A DNA stretch of 63,654 bases from Gammaproteobacteria bacterium. Its GTDB lineage: Bacteria > Pseudomonadota > Gammaproteobacteria > Xanthomonadales > Wenzhouxiangellaceae. A program made the position numbers and the translations under genes. Positions 42,969 to 51,361 of the stretch are shown here, one piece after another (positions within the stretch are counted from its first letter, which is position 1; each line of letters opens with the position of its first letter). The DNA is taken from assembly GCA_018819105.1 (NCBI GenBank), contig JAHJQV010000030.1:1-63654 (forward strand). Direction: 5' to 3'. The notes under the pieces are model-generated. The model was not told the DNA's origin. It saw only the letters and a program-made list of their open reading frames with translations, and made no database searches.

Positions 42969-44447
42969 ATGAACAACCGGATTGCTGCTGTAGTGGCCTC
43001 ACCTGCAGACATAGCACAATGCACAGCCACCAAACGGATCTTTATTATGCGTCACTCTTTCACTGGTATGCTTGCACTGTTGTTGCTGCTTTCTACTGCC
43101 GCTGTGCAGGCGCAGACACTGCCGCGCATCAACTTTCAATTGCCCAGCAACAACACCAGAGATGTCTGCATTGAGTCTGGCAGCCTGCTGGACATCAGCA
43201 GTGACAACGGTGACATCATACTGCTTGCCGATGCGCTGGCAGAGGATCTGAGTTGTCCCGGCGTTGATCCGGTGATCAACGGCTTTACCGTTACCCCAAA
43301 CCCACTGGACATCAGCAGCCTGAATTGTGATACGGATGACGATGGTACCAACGATACCACCTGCCTGAACGTGTCCTGGGATGTGGTCCCAGGTCTTAAT
43401 GCCACCACCTGCATCATCGATCAGGTCATTCCGACCAGCAAGTCATCCATGCTGCCGAGTTTTTTCATCAACCCGTCTGCCTTTGTCGAGCCGTTGAACC
43501 CGAGCGTTTTCCAGCCTGCTGTGAACGACCTGATCTGGCCAGTTAATACCGGCACCAACGGTGCGACTGCAGGGCAGAAACAGTTTCGTATGCGCTGCAA
43601 CAGCGTTGGAGGCACTGGTGACGTGATCCAGACGGTCAATGCCACCTTCCAGGACGGCAGTTCGCCGGTGGTGACCATCAACAGTTTCAACATTGCGCAG
43701 ACATCAGCAGCCCAGGGCAGCACGATCAATTTTGACTGGAATGTCTCGTTTGCCAACAATCCCAGCAATCCGACCTGCAGCCTGACTGCAACCGGTGTCA
43801 TCAACACGGTAACGCAGTCGGTGTCTTCGGGTGCTGGCAGCAATACAGCCACCATCCTGGCCTCTGCGCCGGTCGGCAATCGCACCTTCACCTTCTCCTG
43901 CCAGCCAGATGTCACCACCGGTACCACGGATTTCTCCACCGATCAGGTGCTGATCACGCAATCCGGGGGTGCATCATGTCCGCCACCACCGGCTGGCAGA
44001 GACACCCGTGAGACCACTTTTGTGGGTCAGTTTGATCCGCCTTCAGGCACCTGGCCCGGCAACAATGGAATGAGCAGGACTGTCGGGGTACTGCGCAACC
44101 AATACAAGGCTCTGGAGTTCAATACCAGCCCTGGGGGTAATAACTTCCTTGCTGGTGAATACGGTTTCGGCAAGTCCACTAGTGGACTGGATCCGAGTGA
44201 GGTGACCATCAGTGAGTGTGCCGGGGACTTCGGTGACGGCGGCGCCTTCCCGCCACTGGGACAGTTCTGCAAATTCGATGGCACTTCGGGTACCTTGAGG
44301 TGGGCGTTCAGCGAGAGTGGCGTAACCAATCGCTGCCTGCTGGAGCGCAACCGCACCTATTTCATGAATGTGCGCTTTCCGGTTTGCCCAGTGACGCAGT
44401 CACAGTGCTTCCATCTGAATACGATTCAGAACATACCACTGCCCTGA
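42969..44447 (+). CDS. Secreted protein of unknown function
   Basis: A 492-residue exported protein; the hydrophobic core MLALLLLLSTAAVQAQ is a signal peptide. The mature part is acidic and rich in Thr, Asn, Ser and Gly, with about a dozen cysteines likely forming disulfides and a beta-sandwich-like pattern in the middle (SPVVTINSFNIAQTSAAQGSTINFDWNVSF). ATG 42969 has the better ribosome-binding site (TTGGAGA, five bases) but gives a long n-region; ATG 43047 (MRHSFTG) gives a conventional signal peptide. Candidate type II secretion substrate by context. No family recognised. Confidence 0.62.
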   Translation: MNNRIAAVVASPADIAQCTATKRIFIMRHSFTGMLALLLLLSTAAVQAQTLPRINFQLPSNNTRDVCIESGSLLDISSDNGDIILLADALAEDLSCPGVDPVINGFTVTPNPLDISSLNCDTDDDGTNDTTCLNVSWDVVPGLNATTCIIDQVIPTSKSSMLPSFFINPSAFVEPLNPSVFQPAVNDLIWPVNTGTNGATAGQKQFRMRCNSVGGTGDVIQTVNATFQDGSSPVVTINSFNIAQTSAAQGSTINFDWNVSFANNPSNPTCSLTATGVINTVTQSVSSGAGSNTATILASAPVGNRTFTFSCQPDVTTGTTDFSTDQVLITQSGGASCPPPPAGRDTRETTFVGQFDPPSGTWPGNNGMSRTVGVLRNQYKALEFNTSPGGNNFLAGEYGFGKSTSGLDPSEVTISECAGDFGDGGAFPPLGQFCKFDGTSGTLRWAFSESGVTNRCLLERNRTYFMNVRFPVCPVTQSQCFHLNTIQNIPLP

Positions 44448-44551
44448 GGCTGGACATGGCAGCGAGCAAAGATGGCTGAAACCATATTGCTGAGTAGCCA
44501 TCCAACCACCTGATACCAGGCTGGTGAGCCTGACAACAGGAGTTCCATACA

Positions 44552-45514
44552 ATGAGTAAAAGTTTTTTCGTGGTTGCCATGCTCTGCATGGCAACTTTCG
44601 TTGTTGCCGAGCAAAATGAATCGGCCAATGCCACAGCCGGGAGTGTTGCCAGCGACAGCGATGTGCTTGCCGAATGGCGCAGTGGCCGTCTCACGCGTGA
44701 GGACATGGAGATCTATCTCAGTGGCCTGAGTCTGAACGACAAGGCGGCGTTTCTGCTCAATCGCAAGCGCGCAGCCGAAGCACTGCAAGACCAGTTGCTG
44801 CGCAGTCTGGTGATGGCAGACGCTGATCTGACTCCAATACTGGCAGACAAAACGGTGCAGATGCAGCTGGAAAAAGCGCGACGCAAGATTCTGTTTGAAG
44901 CCTACCGGGATCAATATGTGGAGCAGCGCCTGCTGGACGATTACGAGCCATTGGCGCGTGAGAGATATCTGCTCAACGAGGCAAATTTCGTGGAGCCTGA
45001 GACACGCACGGTGACGCATGTGCTGATCAACAACACAGATCGCAGCGATGAAGCTGCCAGCAAGCTCGCGCAGCAGATACATGAGCGCATTGTGGCGGGT
45101 GAACTCACGCTGGAGGAAGCGGTGGAGCAGTATTCCGATGACCCCTCTGCGGCCAGCAATCAGGGACAACTGGACATCGCCCCCGGTGGCACTGTACCGT
45201 CATTTGAGCGTGCCAGTTATGCCCTGACTGAGCAGGGTCAGCTGACCGCGCCGGTGAAGACAGCTTATGGGTATCACATCATTCGTCTGGAAGCGATCAC
45301 GCCACCGCGGACCGTACCCTACGAGGAGGTGCGTGGCCGATTGATCTATGAGGCCAGGGTTGATCACAAGGAAAAAATCTGGGCAAGATATCTGAGCAGC
45401 GTACAGCAGGCTGCTGGAACCGCAACGGTCCATCAGGACAATGTCAGTGATTTCATTGCCAGTTATCTGGCGCAGGTGGAAGACTTGCAGATGCTCAGCA
45501 ACCGTCAGCAATAA
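44552..45514 (+). CDS. PpiC-type peptidyl-prolyl isomerase
   Basis: A 320-residue exported protein: signal peptide (FFVVAMLCMATFVVA), an N-terminal helical chaperone-like region, and a parvulin (rotamase) domain at about 150-250 (TRTVTHVLINN..EEAVEQYSDDPSAASNQGQLD..GYHIIRL). Parvulins of this build (PrsA/SurA-like) help exported proteins fold. AGGAG precedes the ATG. It follows two genes for secreted proteins and may assist their folding. Confidence 0.85.
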   Translation: MSKSFFVVAMLCMATFVVAEQNESANATAGSVASDSDVLAEWRSGRLTREDMEIYLSGLSLNDKAAFLLNRKRAAEALQDQLLRSLVMADADLTPILADKTVQMQLEKARRKILFEAYRDQYVEQRLLDDYEPLARERYLLNEANFVEPETRTVTHVLINNTDRSDEAASKLAQQIHERIVAGELTLEEAVEQYSDDPSAASNQGQLDIAPGGTVPSFERASYALTEQGQLTAPVKTAYGYHIIRLEAITPPRTVPYEEVRGRLIYEARVDHKEKIWARYLSSVQQAAGTATVHQDNVSDFIASYLAQVEDLQMLSNRQQ

Positions 45515-45582
45515 TGGCGACAGCGGCAAGGCCTGATCTGCGCAGCACTTCGACTGGCCGCTGCCACAGAGCATAATCCGGC

Positions 45583-46350
45583 ATGGATCTGGCCCTGTTC
45601 CAACGGCAGTATCGTAAAGATCTGACCGATCAGTCAAAAAATACGCTGGCAGGCTCCCTGTGGCTGTTGATTGAGCCGGCAATCATGCTGCTGGTGTACA
45701 GTTTTGTGTTCAGCGTCATCTTTACCGCGCGTGCCGGTTCCGGCCATGACAGCCCGTTCATTGTGTACCTGGCGGTGATGATGTGGCCCTGGTTTGCCTT
45801 TTCGCAAGCACTTAGCCGCAGTCTGTCTGTGCTGGACGAGAACATGGGCTTGATGCGGAAAATGGCGCTGGACAAACACGCTCTGGTGGCGGCCAGGGTC
45901 TGTTCAGTGTTCACGCTGCAAAGTCTCGCCTACCTGCTGGTCCTGTTGGTGCTGCTGGTGCTCACCGGCGGAGTCGATTTCACCCGCATCTGGATAGTTT
46001 TGCTCAGTGTGCTGCAACTGCTGCTGGCTGCGCTGGGCCTGGCATATCTGTTTTCTGCACTGGCGGTGTTCGTGCGCGACATCAAGCTGGCCATGCCCAT
46101 GCTGATTATGCTGATGTTCTTCTGCTCACCGATCATCTGGACCGTGGAGATGATTCCGCAGCAGTATCGGCATCTGCTCGATTACAATCCGCTGACCCAT
46201 GTCGCCACCGCCGTGCGTGGCGCATTGTTGCAGGGTGAAACCTTACTCTCCGGCGGTTGGTGGTGGAACTGGCTGCTGGCTGCAGTGCTGCTGCTGTTGG
46301 GGTGGTGGGTGTTTTCGCGCCTGGCGCCATGGTTTGAGGAATACGCCTGA
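45583..46350 (+). CDS. wzm: Polysaccharide ABC exporter permease (Wzm type)
   Basis: A 255-residue ABC-2 permease with six membrane helices and the re-entrant C-terminal motif MFFCSPIIWTVEMIPQQYRHLLDYNPLTHV, characteristic of O-antigen and capsule exporters (Wzm/KpsM). It would move undecaprenyl-linked polysaccharide across the inner membrane with the ATPase encoded next; the two genes share one base. Confidence 0.9.
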   Translation: MDLALFQRQYRKDLTDQSKNTLAGSLWLLIEPAIMLLVYSFVFSVIFTARAGSGHDSPFIVYLAVMMWPWFAFSQALSRSLSVLDENMGLMRKMALDKHALVAARVCSVFTLQSLAYLLVLLVLLVLTGGVDFTRIWIVLLSVLQLLLAALGLAYLFSALAVFVRDIKLAMPMLIMLMFFCSPIIWTVEMIPQQYRHLLDYNPLTHVATAVRGALLQGETLLSGGWWWNWLLAAVLLLLGWWVFSRLAPWFEEYA

Positions 46351-47534
46351 TGTCCGCGCTGCTGCTGCGTGCTGAGAATCTGGGCAAATCCTATCCTGCC
46401 ATTGGCCACGCCGGCGGCAGGCTGCGCGCCATGCTGCAAATTCTCGCCGGGCGTGCGCTCGCCAGCGGCAGTGGCGTGCAGGTGCTGCGCGATGTCAACC
46501 TGTCGGTACACGCCGGACAGTCCATCGGCATCATCGGCGAAAACGGTGCCGGCAAATCCACTCTGCTGAAACTGTTCAGCGGCGTCATCATGCCCAGTAG
46601 TGGCTCCATAGAGCGTCATGGCAGCATGGCCGCACTGATAGAACTCAGTGCCGGGTTTGATCAGGAACTCAGCGGCATGGACAACATATTCCTGAAGACC
46701 GCGCTGATGGGCATGAGCCGACGACAGACCCGGCAGCATCTGGATGCAATCATAGAATTTGCCGACATCGGCGATGCACTCTGGCAGCCGGTGAAGACCT
46801 ATTCATCCGGCATGGTGGTGCGCCTGGGCTTTGCCATCGTGGCAATTCAGAACCCGCAGCTGCTGATGACCGATGAAGTGCTGGCGGTAGGGGATGAGTC
46901 GTTCCAGCGCAAGTGCATCGCCTGGCTGGACAACTACCTTGCGCACGGCGGTACGTTGCTGATGGTGTCGCACAGCACCTATCAGATCAAGCGGCTGTGT
47001 CCGCAGACCATCTGGATTCATGATCACAAAGTGGCCATGCAGGGAGATTCAGACCGTGTCATCAATGCTTATCTGGACTGGCATGCCGAAAAGCAGAGAC
47101 AAAACGAGCAGCCTGCCCAGCGTGCGATGAATCCAGAGCATTACCAGGTGCTGTCGATGCAGCTGCTGGATGCCCGGCAGCAAGTCGTGCAGGAGATTCG
47201 CAGTGGCCAGGCACTGAGCATAGAAATGCGATTGAGCACACCCGATGGGCGTCAGCCAGTCGCTGGATTCGGCATCATTGATCGAGGTGGTTTGCCTGTT
47301 TATGGTGTGGCCAGCAGCAATGTTGCCAATGCCGGTGAGCAGCTCAGCGAGCAGGAGTGGCGCTATCGCGTGGAGTTTGCGGACTTGCCGCTGCTGCCCG
47401 GCAGCTATACCGTGCGCAGCCACGTGCTGGATCCCGAAGGGCTGCGCGTTTGTGACAGTCTGGAAACCAGGTTGGCAGTCACCGGCAGTACACTGGAGCT
47501 GGGCAGCGTACGTCTACAGCACAAGTGGCAGTAG
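46350..47534 (+). CDS. wzt: Polysaccharide ABC exporter ATPase (Wzt type)
   Basis: A 394-residue ATPase. The nucleotide-binding domain (to about 250) has Walker A GENGAGKST at 63-71, the signature helix with KTYSSGMVVRLGFA, Walker B QLLMTDEVLAVGD and the switch His in MVSHSTYQI. The additional ~140-residue C-terminal domain (EIRSGQALSIEMRLSTPDGRQPVAGFGIIDRGG) is the carbohydrate-recognising Wzt C-domain found where the polymer carries a terminating modification. That fits the methyltransferase gene two positions downstream. Confidence 0.93.
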   Translation: MSALLLRAENLGKSYPAIGHAGGRLRAMLQILAGRALASGSGVQVLRDVNLSVHAGQSIGIIGENGAGKSTLLKLFSGVIMPSSGSIERHGSMAALIELSAGFDQELSGMDNIFLKTALMGMSRRQTRQHLDAIIEFADIGDALWQPVKTYSSGMVVRLGFAIVAIQNPQLLMTDEVLAVGDESFQRKCIAWLDNYLAHGGTLLMVSHSTYQIKRLCPQTIWIHDHKVAMQGDSDRVINAYLDWHAEKQRQNEQPAQRAMNPEHYQVLSMQLLDARQQVVQEIRSGQALSIEMRLSTPDGRQPVAGFGIIDRGGLPVYGVASSNVANAGEQLSEQEWRYRVEFADLPLLPGSYTVRSHVLDPEGLRVCDSLETRLAVTGSTLELGSVRLQHKWQ

Positions 47535-48403
47535 TGGCATCACCATATCAGACCGCAGCAGCGCCGCCGATAGCGTTGATCATCCCGGTCTACAATGCCT
47601 ACGACTGTTTGCCGGCGCTGCTTGCATCGGTCCGAAAACTGGATCCGCCGCCGACCCAGGTGCTGCTGGTTGAGGATGCCTCCAGCGACGCCCGCGTGCG
47701 GCCGGCGCTGCAGCAGTATATCCAGGCGCAGCAGCTGGACTGGACCCTGCTGCTGCACAATCAGAATATGGGTTTTGTGGTCTCAGTGAACGCAGCCATG
47801 CAGCGCGTTTCAGCGCACAGCAGCGACCACTGCCTGCTGTTGAATCAGGACACCGTCTGCGAGCGTGCACTGCTGGCCAAGCTGGGACGTGCCCTGCAAC
47901 TGGTGCCCGATGTCGCCACCATTACCCCATTCAGCAACAATGGCGAGATTGTCTCATTGCCGCAGGTCTGCCAGAACAATCCAGCGCCGGCAGACATCGA
48001 GCTGATGGCTAGCGCCTGTGCTGCGGCTGGCCCGCCGCAATACCCGGAGTTGCCCACCGCCGTGGGTTTCTGCATGCTTATCAGCCGCGCTGCGCTCAGC
48101 AGGCTGGGTTATTTTGATGCACAGCGTTTCGGCCACGGTTACGGTGAGGAAAACGATTACTCCTGCCGCGCACGTGCCGCCGGCATGCGCAACATACTTT
48201 GTGACGATGCCTATGTTGCCCACATCGGCAACCAGTCGTTCGCCGATCTGGCCATGCAGCCCAATGCCCAGGCGCTGCAACGTGTGCTGGAGCTGTGGCC
48301 TGATTACCTGCAGCGGGTGCAGCAGTTCATCAGCGCAGACCCGCTGCGTGCGCGGCGTGATGTTATTATCGGTCACTATCAAGCGTTGACAGCAGGCAAC
48401 TGA
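47525..48403 (+). CDS. Family 2 glycosyltransferase
   Basis: A 292-residue GT2 enzyme: nucleotide-binding start IALIIPVYNAYDCLPALLASV, LLVEDASSD, the sugar-nucleotide/metal loop LLLNQDT, and catalytic-region EENDYSCRARAAG near residue 215. It starts with GTG 47525 overlapping wzt by ten bases, so it belongs to the export operon and probably builds the exported glycan. Specificity unknown. Confidence 0.86.
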   Translation: MAVVASPYQTAAAPPIALIIPVYNAYDCLPALLASVRKLDPPPTQVLLVEDASSDARVRPALQQYIQAQQLDWTLLLHNQNMGFVVSVNAAMQRVSAHSSDHCLLLNQDTVCERALLAKLGRALQLVPDVATITPFSNNGEIVSLPQVCQNNPAPADIELMASACAAAGPPQYPELPTAVGFCMLISRAALSRLGYFDAQRFGHGYGEENDYSCRARAAGMRNILCDDAYVAHIGNQSFADLAMQPNAQALQRVLELWPDYLQRVQQFISADPLRARRDVIIGHYQALTAGN

Positions 48404-48426
48404 CGACAGCGTCAGCAGACACCATC

Positions 48427-49386
48427 ATGGCCAACAAGCAACCAGTGCTGGAGTTTACCGGCGAGCGCTTCACCCCGGAGTGCGTGCGGGAAATCTGGTA
48501 TGAACACATGCACCGCTATGCCTTTGCCAGCCGACTGGCTGAGGGCAGGACGCTGTGTGATGCCGCCTGTGGTGAAGGCTACGGCACGGCTTTGCTGCGC
48601 CAGGCCGGTGCCGAGGCGGTTGGTGTGGACATCGATGCCGACACTGTGGCGCACGCCTGCCAGCGCTATGGCAGCCACTATGTCTGTGCCAGTGTCACCG
48701 CGCTGCCGTTTGCCGGCGACAGCTTTGAGGTGCTGACCTCGTTTGAAACCATCGAGCATCTGGCCCAGCAGCAGGCCATGCTGGCAGAGTTTCACCGCGT
48801 GCTGCGAGCCGACGGCTTGCTGATCATTTCCTCGCCGGACAAGGCGCAATACAGTGACGCCACCGGTTATCAGAATCCGGATCATGTCTGTGAGCTGTAC
48901 CGGCAGGAATTTGTCGCCTTGCTGGAGCAGCAGTTCAAACACGTGCGCCTGTTCGGGCAGCGGCTGCAGTTTGCCTCCCTGCTGGCGGCCGAGGACGTCA
49001 ACGGTGCTCCGGGCGCGGCGTCAAACGGACACTGTCATCATCATTATCTGACCGGCAGCATGCAGCTTATCACCGGCATCGCGCAGCCGGCCATGTACTG
49101 GATCGCGCTGTGCAGCAACGATGCCAGTCGCCTGCACGAACTGGATTGCACGCATGACCTGTTCTGTGATGAACCGCAATCGGTGTATGCCCATTACAAT
49201 GACCAGGTGCGCAAAAACATCCAGGCCGGGCACGATCTGCAGGCCCGTGACAGCCGCATCGCCGAGCTGGAGCAGCGCCTGCAGGCACTGCAGCAGACCA
49301 GTACAGCGCCGGACGATGTGCAGCGTCATGCTGCCAGCGGCTGGTGGCAACGCCTGACCAGGCTGTTTCAGCGCAGGCAGCGATGA
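48427..49386 (+). CDS. SAM-dependent methyltransferase with C-terminal coiled coil
   Basis: A 319-residue class I methyltransferase: motif I LCDAACGEGYG near residues 43-53, acidic motif VGVDIDADTV, and motif LTSFETIEHL. The last ~60 residues form a short coiled coil (RIAELEQRLQALQQ) and a basic tail. In Wzt-C-domain systems a terminal methyl group on the glycan stops chain growth and is recognised for export; this gene is a candidate for that step. Overlaps the next gene by four bases (ATGA). Confidence 0.82.
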   Translation: MANKQPVLEFTGERFTPECVREIWYEHMHRYAFASRLAEGRTLCDAACGEGYGTALLRQAGAEAVGVDIDADTVAHACQRYGSHYVCASVTALPFAGDSFEVLTSFETIEHLAQQQAMLAEFHRVLRADGLLIISSPDKAQYSDATGYQNPDHVCELYRQEFVALLEQQFKHVRLFGQRLQFASLLAAEDVNGAPGAASNGHCHHHYLTGSMQLITGIAQPAMYWIALCSNDASRLHELDCTHDLFCDEPQSVYAHYNDQVRKNIQAGHDLQARDSRIAELEQRLQALQQTSTAPDDVQRHAASGWWQRLTRLFQRRQR

Positions 49387-50243
49387 CGCCCCAGCATGCC
49401 GGCAGCCGCGATGTTGCCGTCATCATGGTCAATCACAACGGCGGCGAGCTGTTGCGCGCTGCGGTGCAGGCAGTGCTGGCCAACCGGCCTGGCCGGCTGC
49501 TGCTGGTGGACAACGCCTCCAGCGATGGGTCGCTGCGTCTGCTCGAGGATCTGCTGCCGGCTGACAGCATCGTCAGCAATGCCAAAAACCTTGGTTTTGC
49601 CGCCGCCTGCATGCAGGCAGCCGCTCGCTGTAACCAGCCTTATCTGCTGTTGCTGAACCCCGATTGCCTGCTGCCGGCCGGCGCGCTGGATGCGCTGGTG
49701 GATGCCATGCAGACCCACCCGCAATACGCCCTGCTGGCACCACTGGTGCGAGACGAGCACGGTGACGAGCAATCCGGCAGCCGCCGCCGCCTGCCGACCC
49801 CGTGGCGCTTGCTGGCTTATGCCGCTGGTCGCCGTGACTGCATGGATCTGCGCCAGCAGCCGCTGCCTGACGAGGTGCAGGCGCTGCCAGCGGTCAGTGG
49901 TGCCTGCATGCTGCTGCGGCAATCGGCCTGGCAGCAGGTGGGTGGGCTGGATCGCGGTTATTTTCTGCATTTTGAGGATCTGGACCTGATGCTGCGATTG
50001 CAGCAACGCAACTGGCTGGTGGGCATCCTGCCGGGGTTGGCCGTCACCCACACCGGCGGTCACTCCTCGGCGGGCAAAAGCCTGTTTGTCGCCCGCTGCA
50101 AACACCGCAGCCTGATGCGCTATCTGCGCCGGCATCATCGCTGGCATCCGCTCACCTGGACACTGCTGCCGGTGCTGAACTGGGGGCATTATGCCTGGCT
50201 CTGGCTGCGCCACCGCGACCGCAATGGCGACGTGCGGACATGA
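49383..50243 (+). CDS. Family 2 glycosyltransferase (rhamnosyltransferase-like)
   Basis: A 286-residue GT2 enzyme with VAVIMVNHNGGELLRAAVQAVL, LLVDNASSDGS, LLLNPDC as the metal-binding loop, GACMLLRQSAWQQVGGLDRGYFLHFEDLDLMLRLQQ and a C-terminal amphipathic/basic segment that may lie on the membrane. The pattern is that of WbbL-type rhamnosyltransferases. ATG 49383 overlaps the methyltransferase stop; an earlier in-frame ATG at 49344 is less likely. Confidence 0.84.
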   Translation: MTPQHAGSRDVAVIMVNHNGGELLRAAVQAVLANRPGRLLLVDNASSDGSLRLLEDLLPADSIVSNAKNLGFAAACMQAAARCNQPYLLLLNPDCLLPAGALDALVDAMQTHPQYALLAPLVRDEHGDEQSGSRRRLPTPWRLLAYAAGRRDCMDLRQQPLPDEVQALPAVSGACMLLRQSAWQQVGGLDRGYFLHFEDLDLMLRLQQRNWLVGILPGLAVTHTGGHSSAGKSLFVARCKHRSLMRYLRRHHRWHPLTWTLLPVLNWGHYAWLWLRHRDRNGDVRT

Positions 50244-51151
50244 GCCATTGCCTGCTCACCGGTGGCAGCTCGCAGATTGGCCATTTTCTGCTGCCACTGC
50301 TGCTGGCTGGCGAGCCTGCGCAGCAGATCGTGGCACTGGCCCGGCGACCCCGCCCGCCCCATCTGCCGGACGACCCGCGACTGCACTGGCGACTGACAAG
50401 TGGTGGCACAGTTGATCTGCCACAGCCGCAGCAGATCACGCAAATCATCTCACTGGGGCCATTGTCGCTGACGCTGGCGGTGCTGCCGCAGTGCAGCGAG
50501 GTGCGGCATGTGCTGGCGGTCACCAGTAGCAGCATTCTGAGCAAGCAAAGCTCCGCCGATGGCGCAGAGCGCGAGCAGATCCGTGCCCTGGCGCAGGCCG
50601 AGCAGGCCCTTATCGAACAATGCCGGCAGCGCGGCATCATCTGCCAGGTGTTGCGGCCAACGCTGATCTATGGTGCCGGATTGGATGCCAATGTCTGCGC
50701 GCTGGCAAACCTGGCCAGGCGTTTTGGCGTGATCCCGGTGGCCGGCCGCGCGCCCGGGCTGCGTCGCCCGGTGCATGCCGCCGATCTGGCCACGGCCATC
50801 GTGCAACTGCAAGCGCTAAACCTCTCCGGTGTCTGGACGCTGGCCGGCGGCAGCACGCTGAGTTACCGGCAGCTGGCGGAAGCAGTGTGTCAGGCACTGC
50901 AGCGCGGACGTGTGCTGGGCGTGCCGCAGGCGCTGTTGACGACCATGTTGTGGCTTGCACACAAAGCCGGACGAATGCGAGACGTCAATGCCGCCATGAT
51001 TCAGCGCCAGCAGCAGGATCTGCTGTTCGATGATCACCCGGCACGCAGCGACTTCGGCTGGTCTCCGCGACCACTGCAACTGACCGCAGCCATGCTGCAA
51101 GCACCGCAGCAGCCAGCCAGGCTGGCCGACATCACGGCTTGCAGGCGGTAG
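50240..51151 (+). CDS. NAD-dependent epimerase/dehydratase-like protein
   Basis: A 303-residue extended short-chain dehydrogenase-like protein: nucleotide-binding start CLLTGGSSQIGHFLLPLLL, a serine-rich strand VLAVTSSSILSKQ, RPTLIYGAGLDANV and a substrate domain. The usual catalytic YxxxK is not visible after the serine strand, so it may be an atypical or inactive member. It overlaps the preceding glycosyltransferase by four bases and closes the polysaccharide operon, suggesting a role in nucleotide-sugar supply. Confidence 0.72.
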   Translation: MSHCLLTGGSSQIGHFLLPLLLAGEPAQQIVALARRPRPPHLPDDPRLHWRLTSGGTVDLPQPQQITQIISLGPLSLTLAVLPQCSEVRHVLAVTSSSILSKQSSADGAEREQIRALAQAEQALIEQCRQRGIICQVLRPTLIYGAGLDANVCALANLARRFGVIPVAGRAPGLRRPVHAADLATAIVQLQALNLSGVWTLAGGSTLSYRQLAEAVCQALQRGRVLGVPQALLTTMLWLAHKAGRMRDVNAAMIQRQQQDLLFDDHPARSDFGWSPRPLQLTAAMLQAPQQPARLADITACRR

Positions 51152-51361
51152 ACAGCCGCGGAATGAGTCAGCGCAATGTGGGCGTACTGCGGGCTAGCCT
51201 TGTGTTAAGCCTGCTTGTGGCTGAAGTGAATTGTAGTCAGCCGGGACACAAGCGCAAACAAGCCTTGTGCCAGAACGTCATACCAGACTGTCATGCCGGG
51301 CGGGCGCAGCGAATCGAGGTGTATTTACAACACCCGGCTGCATCCGCAGTCGTCCTGTGAC

